DNA of 53,616 nucleotides, taken from Acetonema longum DSM 6540 (GTDB taxonomy: Bacteria > Bacillota > Negativicutes > Sporomusales > Acetonemataceae). Shown here in pieces: positions 23,682 through 32,419 of the stretch. Position 1 is the stretch's first letter, and each line of letters starts with the position of its first letter. The notes under the pieces are model-generated. The model ran no database searches, had not been told where the DNA came from, and worked only from the letters and a program-made list of their open reading frames with translations. A program made the position numbers and the translations under genes. The stretch is from contig NZ_AFGF01000019.1 in assembly GCF_000219125.1 (NCBI RefSeq), positions 1 through 53,616 of the forward strand. Direction: 5' to 3'.

Positions 23682-24872
23682 TTAGGCTTTGGTCAATACT
23701 TTTTCCAGGATAGCAATTAATTCATCCACATGCTGAACCCGGATATTGAGCGGCGGCACAAACCGGAGCACATCTCCGTTGGTGCAGTTGATCAGGGCGC
23801 CGGCGTCCAGAGCGGCATTGACAATGTCTTTACCGGGCTTATGGAGCTTGACTCCAATCATCAGCCCCTGGCCGCGCACCGTCTGAATCAGTTGGGGATA
23901 TTTTGGCTTTAAGCCTTCCAGGGCAGCCATCATATATTGGCCGATTTTTTGGGCATTCTCCGGCAGCTTCTCTTCCTCCATCACGGCCAGGACCGCAATG
24001 GCGGCAGCACAGGCCAAAGGATTGCCGCCGAAAGTGGAGCCATGATCCCCGGGCGAAAAAGCCTGAACCACCTGGTTGGTTCCCAGGACAGCGCCAATGG
24101 GCATTCCGCCTCCCAGGCCCTTGGCCATGGTCACAATATCCGGTTTAACACCCTCATGTTGATAGGCAAACATCTTACCGGTACGGCCCATGCCGCACTG
24201 AACTTCGTCCAGGATCAGCAGAGCCTGATATTTGTCGCAGAGCGCCCGTACCTGGCTTAAATACCCCTGATCCGGAATATTGACGCCGCCTTCTCCCTGG
24301 ATAGCCTCCAGCATGACGGCCGCCGTTTTCTCGGACATAACCGTTGCCAGAGCATCGATATCGTTATAAGGCACATAACGGAAACCGCCGGGCAGAGGCT
24401 CGTAACCGTGCTGATATTTCGGCTGGGCGGTAGCAGTCACAGTAGCCAGGGTGCGGCCGTGAAAGGAGTGTTCCGCCGTGATGATCTGGACTTTATCCTG
24501 GGAAATTCGCTTGGCATACTTACGGGCCAGTTTGATGGCTCCTTCGTTGGCTTCCGCGCCGCTGTTGGCAAGAAACACCTTATCCAGACCGGACAACTGC
24601 ACCAGTTTTTGCGCCAGTTGAGCCTGACCTTCGGTATAGTATAAGTTGGAACAATGGATCATTTTTTTAGCCTGATCGGCAATGGCCTCCACCAGGCGAG
24701 GGTGGCCGTGCCCCAGGGCGTTCACCGCGATGCCGGCCAGGAAATCAAGGTATTTCTTACCGGCAGTGTCATAAACATAGGGGCCTTCGCCATGGGAAAG
24801 CACGATTGGATACCTGGTAAACAAGGGCATATAGCAGGTCTGATCCAGTTCGATGACCCGGCTTTTCTCCAC
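23682..24872 (-). CDS. argD: Acetylornithine aminotransferase
   Basis: PLP-dependent class III transaminase making N-acetylornithine from the semialdehyde. Seen: 396 residues. It has YLDFLAGIAVNALGHGHP, the NSGAEANEGAIKLARKY region, LLILDEVQCGMGRTGKMFAY and the PLP-lysine motif TMAKGLGGGMPIGAVLG. GDHGSTFGGNPLACAAA follows. The start is GTG at 24872 with AAGGGGG upstream, almost touching the argB stop (24874). The protein could also transaminate succinyl-diaminopimelate, as E. coli ArgD does. Confidence 0.95.
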   Translation of the reverse strand: MEKSRVIELDQTCYMPLFTRYPIVLSHGEGPYVYDTAGKKYLDFLAGIAVNALGHGHPRLVEAIADQAKKMIHCSNLYYTEGQAQLAQKLVQLSGLDKVFLANSGAEANEGAIKLARKYAKRISQDKVQIITAEHSFHGRTLATVTATAQPKYQHGYEPLPGGFRYVPYNDIDALATVMSEKTAAVMLEAIQGEGGVNIPDQGYLSQVRALCDKYQALLILDEVQCGMGRTGKMFAYQHEGVKPDIVTMAKGLGGGMPIGAVLGTNQVVQAFSPGDHGSTFGGNPLACAAAIAVLAVMEEEKLPENAQKIGQYMMAALEGLKPKYPQLIQTVRGQGLMIGVKLHKPGKDIVNAALDAGALINCTNGDVLRFVPPLNIRVQHVDELIAILEKVLTKA

Positions 24873-24873
24873 G

Positions 24874-25770
24874 TTATCTTTCCCCCTTTGTCTTTACTAC
24901 CTCAGTACCGATGCCTTCATTGGTGAATACTTCTAACAGCAGGGAATGGGGCAGTCTGCCGTCGATGATATGGGTTTTGCCGGCGCCGCCGGCCAAAGCC
25001 CGGACGCAAGCCTCTACTTTCGGCACCATGCCGCCCTCAATAGAGCCTTTGGCAATCATGCCGGTGGCTTCGGCAAAGGTCAGGGTGGATATGAAGCTGG
25101 ATTGATCTTTATAGTCACGATAAATGCCCTCGACATCGGTTAGCAATAGAAGCTTTTCCGCGCCGAGAGCGGCGGCAATCTCACCGGCCACGTAGTCGGC
25201 GTTGATATTGAAGCTTTCGCCGTTTTCCCCTACGCCGGTAGGGGCAATGACCGGGATATAGTCCTGGGCCAGCAGGGCTGAAATGATTTCGGGATTGATT
25301 TTTATCACGTCACCCACATAGCCGATATCCACTTCTTTCACCTGGGTTCCTTCATATACGGTGGCCAGATGCTTCTTGGCGATGGTCAGATTGGCGTCCT
25401 TGCCGTTCAGACCAACGGCTTTAACGCCGTTACGGTTTAAGAGGCTTACAATCTCAGTGTTGAGTTTCCCCACCAAAACCATTTCGGCGATTTCCATGGT
25501 TTCCGTGTCAGTCACGCGCAACCCGCTGACAAACTCAGACTGTTTGCCTATCTGCTTGAGCATAGCGGTAATTTCCGGGCCGCCGCCGTGAACGATCACC
25601 GGTTTCATACCGGTAAATTTCATGAGAATAATATCTTCGATTACTTTTTGCTTTAACGCGGCATTAATCATGGCATTGCCGCCGTATTTAATGACCACCG
25701 TTTTCCCGAAAAACTGCTTCATAAACGGCAGGGCCTCGGTTAGTACCGCTACTTTTTCCGCATTTGTCAT
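24874..25770 (-). CDS. argB: Acetylglutamate kinase
   Basis: Phosphorylates N-acetylglutamate, often the feedback-controlled step. Seen: 298 residues, amino-acid-kinase fold. It has VVIKYGGNAM at the N-terminus, PVIVHGGGPEI with the glycine-rich loop, FVSGLRVTDTETMEIAEMVL, and GGMVPKVEACVRAL near the C-terminus. ATG 25770 is chosen over the ATG nine bases upstream because the AAAGGAG ribosome site would have no spacing from the earlier one. The N-terminal helix preceding the kinase core is present, as in arginine-inhibited hexameric forms, so arginine feedback is plausible (inference). Confidence 0.95.
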   Translation of the reverse strand: MTNAEKVAVLTEALPFMKQFFGKTVVIKYGGNAMINAALKQKVIEDIILMKFTGMKPVIVHGGGPEITAMLKQIGKQSEFVSGLRVTDTETMEIAEMVLVGKLNTEIVSLLNRNGVKAVGLNGKDANLTIAKKHLATVYEGTQVKEVDIGYVGDVIKINPEIISALLAQDYIPVIAPTGVGENGESFNINADYVAGEIAAALGAEKLLLLTDVEGIYRDYKDQSSFISTLTFAEATGMIAKGSIEGGMVPKVEACVRALAGGAGKTHIIDGRLPHSLLLEVFTNEGIGTEVVKTKGER

Positions 25771-25796
25771 CGCTCTCATCTCCTTTGGCTATTAAT

Positions 25797-27002
25797 TTAA
25801 GTATGATACTCGGCATTGATCTTTATATACCCGTAGGAGAAGTCACAGGTCCAGACAGTAGCCTGCTCTTTCCCCAATCCTAACTCGACTTCCACTTTGA
25901 TCTCTTTTTCCGCCATAACCTTTTTCAGAGTCTGATGATCCGGGTGGGCATCCAGTCCAGCCTTGACAACCGGCACACCGCCGATCATCAGGGAAGTTTT
26001 GGCCGGATCGGCTTGTGCTCCGGAATAGCCTACGGCACAGAGAATCCGGCCCCAGTTGGGGTCCTGACCAAAAAAGGCGGTTTTCACCAACGGCGATTTA
26101 GCAATGGCCATAGCTGCAGTTTTGGCAGCGGCAAAGCTGGGGGCGCTGCTGACGGTGATTTCGAGAAATTTAGTAGCGCCTTCTCCGTCCTTAACCACTA
26201 GCTTCGCCAGGTCGGTGCACACGGCTTTTAACATGTCGTAAAACAGTTCATAATCCTGGCCGCTGGCCTGATCAATGACTTTATTCCCGGCGGCGCCATT
26301 GGCCATCACTGCCGCCATGTCGTTAGTACTGGTGTCCCCGTCCACCGTGATCATATGAAAGGACAAATTGATCGCGTCCCGCCAGGCTTTATCCAGTATG
26401 GCCGGAGCTACCGCGGCATCCGTGGTAACGAAGCACAGAGTGGTGGCCATATTGGGGTGGATCATGCCGGCGCCTTTGGCGATACCGGCCATCCGGACGG
26501 TTTTGCCGCCGAGCTGTTGTTCGTAAACCGACACTTTGCGGAAGGTATCCGTGGTCATGATGCCCAGCATGGCGTTTTCGCCGCCGTTGACGGAAAGTCC
26601 GGCTTTTGCCTGGGCAATGCCAGCCGCAATTTTATCCATCGGCAGCTGTACCCCGATGACACCGGTGGAAGCCACCAGGACTTGGTCTGTCGGCAGATTC
26701 AGATGCCCGGCGGCCAGCTTCACCATTTCCTCGGCATTTTTCAACCCCAGATCGCCGGTACCGGCGTTGGCGCTGCCGGAATTGATGACAATCGCCCGGG
26801 CATTGCCCTTTTTAATATTATTTCTGGACACCAGGACCGGTGCCGCTGCCATGGTATTGGTGGTAAACACCGCTGCCGTTGCCGCGGCTGTTTCAGAATA
26901 AATGATGGCTATATCCTCTTTGCCGCTTTTTTTAAGACCGGCCTTAACACCGGACGCCAGAAATCCCGTCGGCGTGGTAATACTGCCTGTAATTTTTTTC
27001 AT
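25797..27002 (-). CDS. argJ: Bifunctional ornithine acetyltransferase/N-acetylglutamate synthase
   Basis: Recycles the acetyl group from acetylornithine to glutamate, and may also use acetyl-CoA. Seen: 401 residues. The self-cleavage site is in GAGMIHPNMATTLCFVTTDA; the new N-terminal nucleophile would be Thr187 (MA/TT). NSGSANAGTG and DPNWGRILCAVGYSG are family segments. A GGGGGA ribosome site precedes the ATG. No separate argA or argE is present in the operon, consistent with the cyclic pathway. Bifunctional versus monofunctional cannot be told from motifs by eye. Confidence 0.95.
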   Translation of the reverse strand: MKKITGSITTPTGFLASGVKAGLKKSGKEDIAIIYSETAAATAAVFTTNTMAAAPVLVSRNNIKKGNARAIVINSGSANAGTGDLGLKNAEEMVKLAAGHLNLPTDQVLVASTGVIGVQLPMDKIAAGIAQAKAGLSVNGGENAMLGIMTTDTFRKVSVYEQQLGGKTVRMAGIAKGAGMIHPNMATTLCFVTTDAAVAPAILDKAWRDAINLSFHMITVDGDTSTNDMAAVMANGAAGNKVIDQASGQDYELFYDMLKAVCTDLAKLVVKDGEGATKFLEITVSSAPSFAAAKTAAMAIAKSPLVKTAFFGQDPNWGRILCAVGYSGAQADPAKTSLMIGGVPVVKAGLDAHPDHQTLKKVMAEKEIKVEVELGLGKEQATVWTCDFSYGYIKINAEYHT

Positions 27003-27054
27003 CGTTATTCGTCCCCCACATTTTCTAAGTTTGAATTCAGCAGTTCAATGTATC

Positions 27055-28089
27055 CTACAGATATAAAGGCGCTTGTGTCAGGCCGGTCGTCTCTTCGATG
27101 CCGAACATGACATTCATGTTCTGAATGGCTTGGCCGGCGGCGCCTTTCACCAGGTTGTCAATGGCGCTGACCACAATGACCCGGCCGGTGCGGTGGTCAT
27201 AATGCCAGCCGATATCGCAGAAGTTGGAACCCCGTGTATTTTTGGTCACAGGATAACCTCCCCGGCCTAAGAGACGGATGAAGTATTCCTGGCGATAAGA
27301 AGATGCAAACACCTCATCGATCTGATCCGGCGTGACACCGGTCTTCAGGCTGGCGTAGCAAGTGGATAGGATGCCGCGGGTCATGGGAATCAGGTGCGGC
27401 GTAAAACTAATCGTCACTGCCGTACCAGCGAATTCACTCAGAGCCTGCTCGATTTCCGGCGTATGCCGATGGCCGGCGATATTATATGCCTTAACGCTTT
27501 CCTGAGCTTCGCTGAAATGATAGGCTAGATTAAGACCCCGGCCAGCGCCGGAAATGCCGGATTTAGCGTCTACGATGATCGTGCTCAGTTCGATCAGTTT
27601 GTTTTTGACCAAAGGTGCCAGAGCCAGGATCGTGGCGGTAGTGTAACAGCCGGGATTGCCGACGATACGGGCCGTTTTCACCTGATCCCGGTATAATTCG
27701 GTTAAACCGTATACCGCCTTGGCCTCAGGATGAGTATGAGGGACCTTGTACCACTGTTCATAAACTTTTCGGTCACTGAAACGATAATCCGCCCCCAGAT
27801 CAATGACTTTCGCTCCCTGGGCGATGATCTTCTTGCCTGCCTCCATGGCATGCCCATGAGGCAGAGCCGCAAAAATAACATCACTGGCAGAAGCGATGTT
27901 CTCTATCTCTTCCATACTGGCCAGCTTGCTGTCATACAATCGGGTGAGATGGGGATAAATTTCATGAATCCCTGTACCGGTCTGACTTTCGGATGTAATA
28001 TAAACAATCTCCGCCTGAGGATGCCCGGACAGGATTCGCAGCAGTTCTTCTCCGGTATATCCTGTTGCGCCGCAAATACTTATTTTCAT
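27055..28089 (-). CDS. argC: N-acetyl-gamma-glutamyl-phosphate reductase
   Basis: NADPH-dependent reduction giving N-acetylglutamate semialdehyde. Seen: 344 residues. The Rossmann start is MKISICGATGYTGEELLRIL, the catalytic Cys is in VGNPGCYTTATILALAPL, and GISGAGRGLN and HRHTPEIEQAL follow. ATG 28089 has GGGGG at about 8 bases; an upstream in-frame start would cross the promoter and is rejected. It is first in the operon, about 65 bases downstream of the predicted start of transcription. Confidence 0.96.
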   Translation of the reverse strand: MKISICGATGYTGEELLRILSGHPQAEIVYITSESQTGTGIHEIYPHLTRLYDSKLASMEEIENIASASDVIFAALPHGHAMEAGKKIIAQGAKVIDLGADYRFSDRKVYEQWYKVPHTHPEAKAVYGLTELYRDQVKTARIVGNPGCYTTATILALAPLVKNKLIELSTIIVDAKSGISGAGRGLNLAYHFSEAQESVKAYNIAGHRHTPEIEQALSEFAGTAVTISFTPHLIPMTRGILSTCYASLKTGVTPDQIDEVFASSYRQEYFIRLLGRGGYPVTKNTRGSNFCDIGWHYDHRTGRVIVVSAIDNLVKGAAGQAIQNMNVMFGIEETTGLTQAPLYL

Positions 28090-28155
28090 GTTTATACCCC
28101 CTATATTTAGAATAAGTGCCATTTCGGAATTATGAAGTTCTGGATGGTAGTAATA

Positions 28156-28185
28156 ATTATACATGATTAATGAATATTAATGCAA
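28156..28185 (-). promoter_or_regulatory. Predicted promoter of the arginine operon
   Basis: On the minus strand, TTGCAT (28185-28180) and TATAAT (28161-28156) have an 18-base spacer. An ARG-box-like palindrome overlaps the -35 element and the spacer. The rSAM terminator lies just upstream, which insulates the operon from the AmmeMemoRadiSam genes. Confidence 0.7.
28171..28184. promoter_or_regulatory. ARG-box-like operator for ArgR/AhrC
   Basis: TGAATATTAATGCA, or TGCATTAATATTCA on the other strand, differs from the symmetrical TGAAT-N4-ATTCA half-site pattern at one base. It lies between -35 and -10, where a bound repressor would block RNA polymerase. No argR/ahrC gene is in the window. Confidence 0.6.
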
Positions 28186-28235
28186 GAGTTTTTTGTATAC
28201 ATAGCTATGCAAAGCATCGCGGAACGGGAGGAAAT

Positions 28236-28264
28236 AAAAAAGGCGCCGTTACACAAACAGCACC
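28236..28264 (-). terminator. Terminator of the AmmeMemoRadiSam operon
   Basis: On the minus strand, GGTGCTG (28264-28258) pairs with CGGCGCC (28248-28242) through seven pairs including two G-U. A run of six T follows. The stem contains the last codons and the stop of the radical SAM gene. Confidence 0.7.
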
Positions 28265-29237
28265 TCTCCTGTAATCGCTATTGCTGTCCCGCAGTGGGGA
28301 CACATTTTTCCTTGCTGCAACAGGCTGCGACGCCTAAATCTGTCCAGCACGATCTGACCGCATTCCGGGCAGCAGGTATGAGACTCATAGCCGCCAACGT
28401 TGCCCAGATAGACATAACGCAAATGTTCCCGGGCAATTTCTCCGGCATTCTGCAATATCCGGATATCTGTGGGAGGTTGATCCATTTTGTAGGCGGGGAA
28501 GTAGCGAGACAGATGCAGCGGTATATCAGGGTTGATGGCAGCCAGCCACCGGGCTAATTCTCTGATCTCAGACGGGTCATCATTATGCCCCGCTATGACC
28601 AGGGTGGTAATTTCCGTGTGGCAAGAGGCTGCGGCTTTCTCTACGGTGCGCTTCACATCCACCAGAGAACCGCCGCACATTTGGCGGTAAAAGCCTTCAC
28701 TGAATCCTTTCACATCAATATTCATGGCGTCCAGATTCGGCAGCAGTTCGATCAGTGGTGGCTGCTCAATAAATCCGTTAGTGACCATGACGTTTTTAAG
28801 GCCCCGCAAACGCGCCAGGCGCGCGGTATCCAGCAGGTATTCATACCATACCCCTGGCTCGGAATAAGTATAGGCGATCCCGATATTTTCCGGCTGATAT
28901 CTTAGGGCTGCGTCCACCACCGCTTCTGGCGACAGGAAGGTTGAAGGGGCCTGCTGCTGGGCGATGGTCCAGTTCTGACAAAAATGGCAGGTAAAGTTGC
29001 AACCCCAGGAGCCAATGGAAAAAATCCGGCTGCCGGGATAAAAATGATATAAGGGCTTTTTCTCAATGGGATCCATGGCGCAGAAAGTGCAAGCGCCGTA
29101 ATTTTCAGCAACCAGCTGGCCGTCCCGGTTGCGCCTTACCCGGCAAAACCGCTCTGACCGGGACCGATCAGGCACCGGTGAGGACACAATTCACACATCA
29201 GCCTGTCATCCATTTCTCGATACCATTTAGCCTGCAT
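28249..29237 (-). CDS. AmmeMemoRadiSam radical SAM enzyme, frameshifted near the N-terminus
   Basis: Radical SAM enzyme of the AmmeMemoRadiSam system, whose reaction is unknown. Seen: translation from ATG 29237 (GAGG at 9 bases) gives MQAKWYREMDDRLMCELCPH and continues to SGFAG, then stops. The next frame continues CRVRRNRDGQLVAENYGACT to the end at 28249. The expected join is S-G-F-C-R-V-R, which one more T in the run at 29145-29148 (four instead of five) would restore. The cluster motif is CNFTCHFC, within GCNFTCHFCQNW. A C-terminal four-Cys motif (CPECG, CPHCG) suggests bound zinc. It is 11 bases downstream of the AMMECR1 frame, so in the same operon. Either a sequence error or a broken gene; the rest looks intact. 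Confidence 0.85.
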
Positions 29238-29248
29238 AGTTTCTTACC

Positions 29249-29827
29249 TCATATATAACGGATGACATAAAACCTGTATAACTCTACTGGTTCCTCTGGC
29301 CGGATACCAGCTTTCTGTTTGGCGATAGCTACCTGTCCTTCCACCGTATTGACCCCTTCCAGATCCGGCAGCAGCAAGCCGCGACGCTGTCCCCGGGCCA
29401 CGATCACTCCATAACGGTGAGGATCCAGGTCGTCTAGACTGCTGATTGGTTCCGGCTCAGACAATACATCAACCGATACTGCCAGTTCTCCCATTTCTTC
29501 GGACTTAACCGGCCAGAAGCGGGGATCATTGGTACCGGCGCTTACAGCGTTATGAATAATTTCTGCGGCGATATTGGATTGGACAGGCAAAAAAGTCCCG
29601 ATACACCCCCGGAGTTGTCCGTGTTTTTTCAATGAGACAAAAACGCCGGCCCTGCCGCTTAATTCCGGCGGCAAGTCGGCCGGCAACCCCATGATTTCTA
29701 CCGTCTTCAGGTAATAGTTCAGACTATTGACAGCCAATTCAACCGGTACGCTTCTTTTAAGAATAATCCCACCCCCTGGAGAATGAGTGCAGAACTTATC
29801 TACAGCCGCGAATCCGGGACCGTTCAA
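29249..29827 (-). CDS. AMMECR1-domain protein (AmmeMemoRadiSam protein A, C-terminal part)
   Basis: AMMECR1 domain of unknown biochemical role. Seen: from SVPVELAVNSLNYYL the frame gives a complete AMMECR1 domain with GVFVSLKKHGQLRGCIGTFL, NAVSAGTNDPRF and RGLLLPDLEGVNT, ending in TGA at 29249. No ATG or GTG start exists before the domain. The open frame runs back into repeat copy F (TTG at 29827, no ribosome site). AGGGGG followed by ATT-ATT codons (29767-29762) could be a rare start. In many Firmicutes this domain is the second half of a protein whose first half is the LigB-like domain encoded just upstream. The gene looks like the severed half of such a fusion. Confidence 0.8.
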   Translation of the reverse strand: MNGPGFAAVDKFCTHSPGGGIILKRSVPVELAVNSLNYYLKTVEIMGLPADLPPELSGRAGVFVSLKKHGQLRGCIGTFLPVQSNIAAEIIHNAVSAGTNDPRFWPVKSEEMGELAVSVDVLSEPEPISSLDDLDPHRYGVIVARGQRRGLLLPDLEGVNTVEGQVAIAKQKAGIRPEEPVELYRFYVIRYI

Positions 29828-29844
29828 AAAGATTCAACGGTCCT
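29785..29844 (-). repeat. MITE-like repeat, miniature copy F, between two halves of a fusion gene
   Basis: Reverse orientation, almost without a core. It has the tail CAGAACTTATCTACAGCCGC and inner arm GACCGTTCAAAAAGATTC, then immediately the outer end CAACGGTCCTC, bordered by the TAG stop of the upstream gene. Internal deletion has left a small hairpin of about 28 bases plus the tail. Confidence 0.78.
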
Positions 29845-30696
29845 CTACTTACAGTTGCATTCGGGAATCTCATTAGCCGGCTGGAACATGGTTACACAGT
29901 AGCCTACCCCGAAAGGCCCCTCATAGGAGAGGACATTGGCTTTAGCTTCTAACCCGCCAAGCACGCCCATCAAGAAAATGATAGGACGCAGGCCGCACTC
30001 GCCGGCCTCGGCAATCATTTGAGGATCCATCGCCAATAACGCCTTCACATTGACATCTTTCAAAGCAGCCACAACCTGACGATCAAATTCCGCTCCCTGA
30101 GGGCTGTATCCTGCGGAGGAATCCGGCAATAGACGGTGGGATAAATCCCCAGAGGCAATGACTGCGGTCCGACGGTCGGCGATGCCGATAGCCCCCTGGA
30201 CCGCTTTACCAAATGTGTACATTTCTTCATAAGACACGAAACCCATGGACAAATGAACGATTTGGCCCTTAAAACCGGCTTTATGTAAATAATACAGCGG
30301 AACCATCGCTCCATGGTCTAACCCCAGCGGCAAGCGATGCATTTTTGCCACATCATCGGTCACTTCCATATAATTAATCCCCAGCCGCTCTGCCTTGCGC
30401 AGGATATGACGCACCAACAGCCCGTCCGTTTCAAAGCCAAGGGCAATATCCGGCTGGCCGAAGGCAGCGAAATTGCCCTTCATCCGGGGATAAAGGCTGA
30501 TGCTGACCGCATCCCGGAAAACCGGTCCATGGGAAGTCATGATGACGATGGTTTCCGGGGACCTATCTTCAATCATTCGCGCAACCTGCTCAGCAGCAGT
30601 TACGGTTGCCTGGATTTTGCTCAGTTCATGTCCCCCGATTTCCGGGATCATGATAGGGGGATGTGGCAATAAGGCACACCCTACCAGTTTTTTCAA
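29845..30696 (-). CDS. LigB-like dioxygenase-fold protein (AmmeMemoRadiSam, N-terminal part)
   Basis: Class III extradiol-dioxygenase fold without known substrate. Seen: 283 residues. It starts KKLVGCALLPHPPIMIPEIG (the PHPP metal-ligand region), with VIMTSHGPVFRDAVSISLYP, LDHGAMVPLYYLHKAG (metal His) and VIASGDLSHRL. SYEGPFGVGYCVTMF is a C-terminal motif of the LigB half in fused AmmeMemoRadiSam proteins. TTG at 30696 is the start: AAGGAG is 9 bases upstream and a stop precedes it in frame. The TAG stop borders repeat copy F; the AMMECR1 half follows in another frame. Operon with the radical SAM gene. Confidence 0.85.
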   Translation of the reverse strand: MKKLVGCALLPHPPIMIPEIGGHELSKIQATVTAAEQVARMIEDRSPETIVIMTSHGPVFRDAVSISLYPRMKGNFAAFGQPDIALGFETDGLLVRHILRKAERLGINYMEVTDDVAKMHRLPLGLDHGAMVPLYYLHKAGFKGQIVHLSMGFVSYEEMYTFGKAVQGAIGIADRRTAVIASGDLSHRLLPDSSAGYSPQGAEFDRQVVAALKDVNVKALLAMDPQMIAEAGECGLRPIIFLMGVLGGLEAKANVLSYEGPFGVGYCVTMFQPANEIPECNCK

Positions 30697-30740
30697 CCAC
30701 TATCACTCCTTAAGTGATGCGAAGCATCGTCTACTCGGCG

Positions 30741-31463
30741 TTATCTTCCCGCATTCCGACTGAAATAATACGCCAGTCCTTTTGCAATCTGATATGCCAT
30801 ATTCTGCTGATAGTTTGGATCCGACAGATGTTTAGCCTCCTGAGGATTGCTGAGATAACCGGTTTCAATCAGCACCCCGGGTATTGTTGTTCGATTCAAC
30901 AACAGAATATTTAAATCCTGCTTAGCCTGTCGCTTATTTCCCGGCGGAAAATCTTTCAGCGCTTCCTGCATGGCCTCTGCCAAGAATTTGCTCTCCGGTA
31001 ATGCGGGATTGTAAAAAACCTGGGCTCCTGTCCAGCGGGAAGCGGGAATAGCATTGGCGTGAATGCTTATGTATACATTACCCCGAGCGCCGTTGATAAT
31101 ATCGATTCTGCGCTCTATGTCCCGGCGCTTGCCGCCTTTACCCTTGCTTCTTTCATAGTAATCAATATCCGACTCCCGGGTCATGACCACATGAGCGCCG
31201 GCCTTGGACACAATCTCAGCCAATTTCAGAGAAATAGCCAGGTTTATTTCTTTTTCGATATGTTTCTGACGGGAAGCCCCCGCATCAAAGCCGCCGTGAC
31301 CCGGATCAATGACAATGCATGCGCCGTTCAGTGCCGTCAGCTCTCTCACATCCACGATATCCCCCGCTAAAAACGGAAAAGTAAACACCTGCAAGGCCAA
31401 TACCGCCACACTCCCCCAAAATACCCACTTGGCTTTTCTGGGCTGGATGACAAACACTTTCAT
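30741..31463 (-). CDS. cwlD: N-acetylmuramoyl-L-alanine amidase, CwlD type
   Basis: Amidase_3 zinc enzyme. CwlD is known to act in making muramic delta-lactam of the spore cortex. Seen: 240 residues. One N-terminal membrane/signal segment (about 13-34) is followed by VIDPGHGGFDAG with the first zinc His, EKEINLAI with the Glu ligand, VYISIHANAIP with the second His, and GVLIETGYLSNP with the catalytic Glu. Length equals Bacillus CwlD, with no cell-wall-binding repeats. In Firmicutes cwlD commonly lies near rplM-rpsI, as here, though separated by the transglycosylase and a secreted protein. AGGAGG precedes the ATG. It supports the spore-former assignment. Confidence 0.88.
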   Translation of the reverse strand: MKVFVIQPRKAKWVFWGSVAVLALQVFTFPFLAGDIVDVRELTALNGACIVIDPGHGGFDAGASRQKHIEKEINLAISLKLAEIVSKAGAHVVMTRESDIDYYERSKGKGGKRRDIERRIDIINGARGNVYISIHANAIPASRWTGAQVFYNPALPESKFLAEAMQEALKDFPPGNKRQAKQDLNILLLNRTTIPGVLIETGYLSNPQEAKHLSDPNYQQNMAYQIAKGLAYYFSRNAGR

Positions 31464-31624
31464 AGCCGCCCTCCTGCCTGCTTTTTGCCTTATTATTCTA
31501 TGCCTGAGAATTAGCGCCTATGTTAGTACTGGTCAAAATAAAGGTTCTACGTTACAATATTGGTAGTTCATGCATTCGCAATTCACAATTCATACACTTG
31601 TACTTTGATATGTGGGGGGAAGTC

Positions 31625-32404
31625 ATGCGCCTGGGAAAATTATTCCTGGTTGTATTCATAGTATTTGGCGCTTCATTTTATTGGGCCAACAGCAACGTTG
31701 TAAAAGTTCTGCAACCCCAAACCGATTGGTTTGAGCCGGCCGGCAGCCATACAGCGAGTGTTACTCAGCGGATTTTGCGCGTGGTGGCCTTAAAAACCGC
31801 TATTAATGCCAAATTAAACAAAGAAGAATACATAAAACTGGAAGATATCCCGCTGGGTCTGCGGCAGGCGGTTATTGCCGTAGAGGATAACCGTTTTTAC
31901 AACCATCCCGGCTTCGACGTGGAAGCCATTTTCCGCGCCGCCCTGGTGAATCTGCAAATAGGGACTGTGGTGGAAGGCGGCAGTACTATTACGCAGCAAC
32001 TAATCAAAAATCTGTTTTTATCCCATGACCGGACTATGTCCCGCAAACTGGAAGAATTCGTGCTGGCAGTTAATCTGGAAATGCGCTATTCCAAAAGCGA
32101 AATTTTGGAGATGTACCTAAATACGATTTATTTTGGCGCTGATGCGTATGGCATCGGTCCGGCTTCCCAGGCTTATTTCGCCAAAGAGCCGTCTCAGCTG
32201 ACCCTGGCGGAAGCCACGTTGCTGGCCGGTCTGCCCAACGCTCCGGGGCTGTATTCGCCCTATACCGATTTAAATGCCGCTAAGCGTCGTCAGGCGGTGG
32301 TCCTTGCGTCTATGCTCCGCAACGGCTATATTGATACCGTTGACGCCGAAATGGTCCGAAATACCCCGCTGCACTTCTCACAGCCTATTCCGGAAAATCT
32401 GTAG
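31625..32404 (+). CDS. Monofunctional peptidoglycan glycosyltransferase (GT51)
   Basis: Polymerises lipid II into glycan strands at the outer face of the inner membrane. Seen: 259 residues. One N-terminal membrane segment (about 4-21) precedes the GT51 motifs in order: EDNRFYNHPGFD with the catalytic Glu87, GGSTITQQLIKNLFLS, RKLEEFVLAVNLEMRYSKSE, and EMYLNTIYFG. No transpeptidase domain follows, so it is MtgA-like rather than a class A PBP. The GGGGGGAAG ribosome site decides ATG 31625. It diverges from cwlD and ends with its own terminator. Confidence 0.92.
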   Translation: MRLGKLFLVVFIVFGASFYWANSNVVKVLQPQTDWFEPAGSHTASVTQRILRVVALKTAINAKLNKEEYIKLEDIPLGLRQAVIAVEDNRFYNHPGFDVEAIFRAALVNLQIGTVVEGGSTITQQLIKNLFLSHDRTMSRKLEEFVLAVNLEMRYSKSEILEMYLNTIYFGADAYGIGPASQAYFAKEPSQLTLAEATLLAGLPNAPGLYSPYTDLNAAKRRQAVVLASMLRNGYIDTVDAEMVRNTPLHFSQPIPENL

Positions 32405-32419
32405 AACATCATTTCAAAT

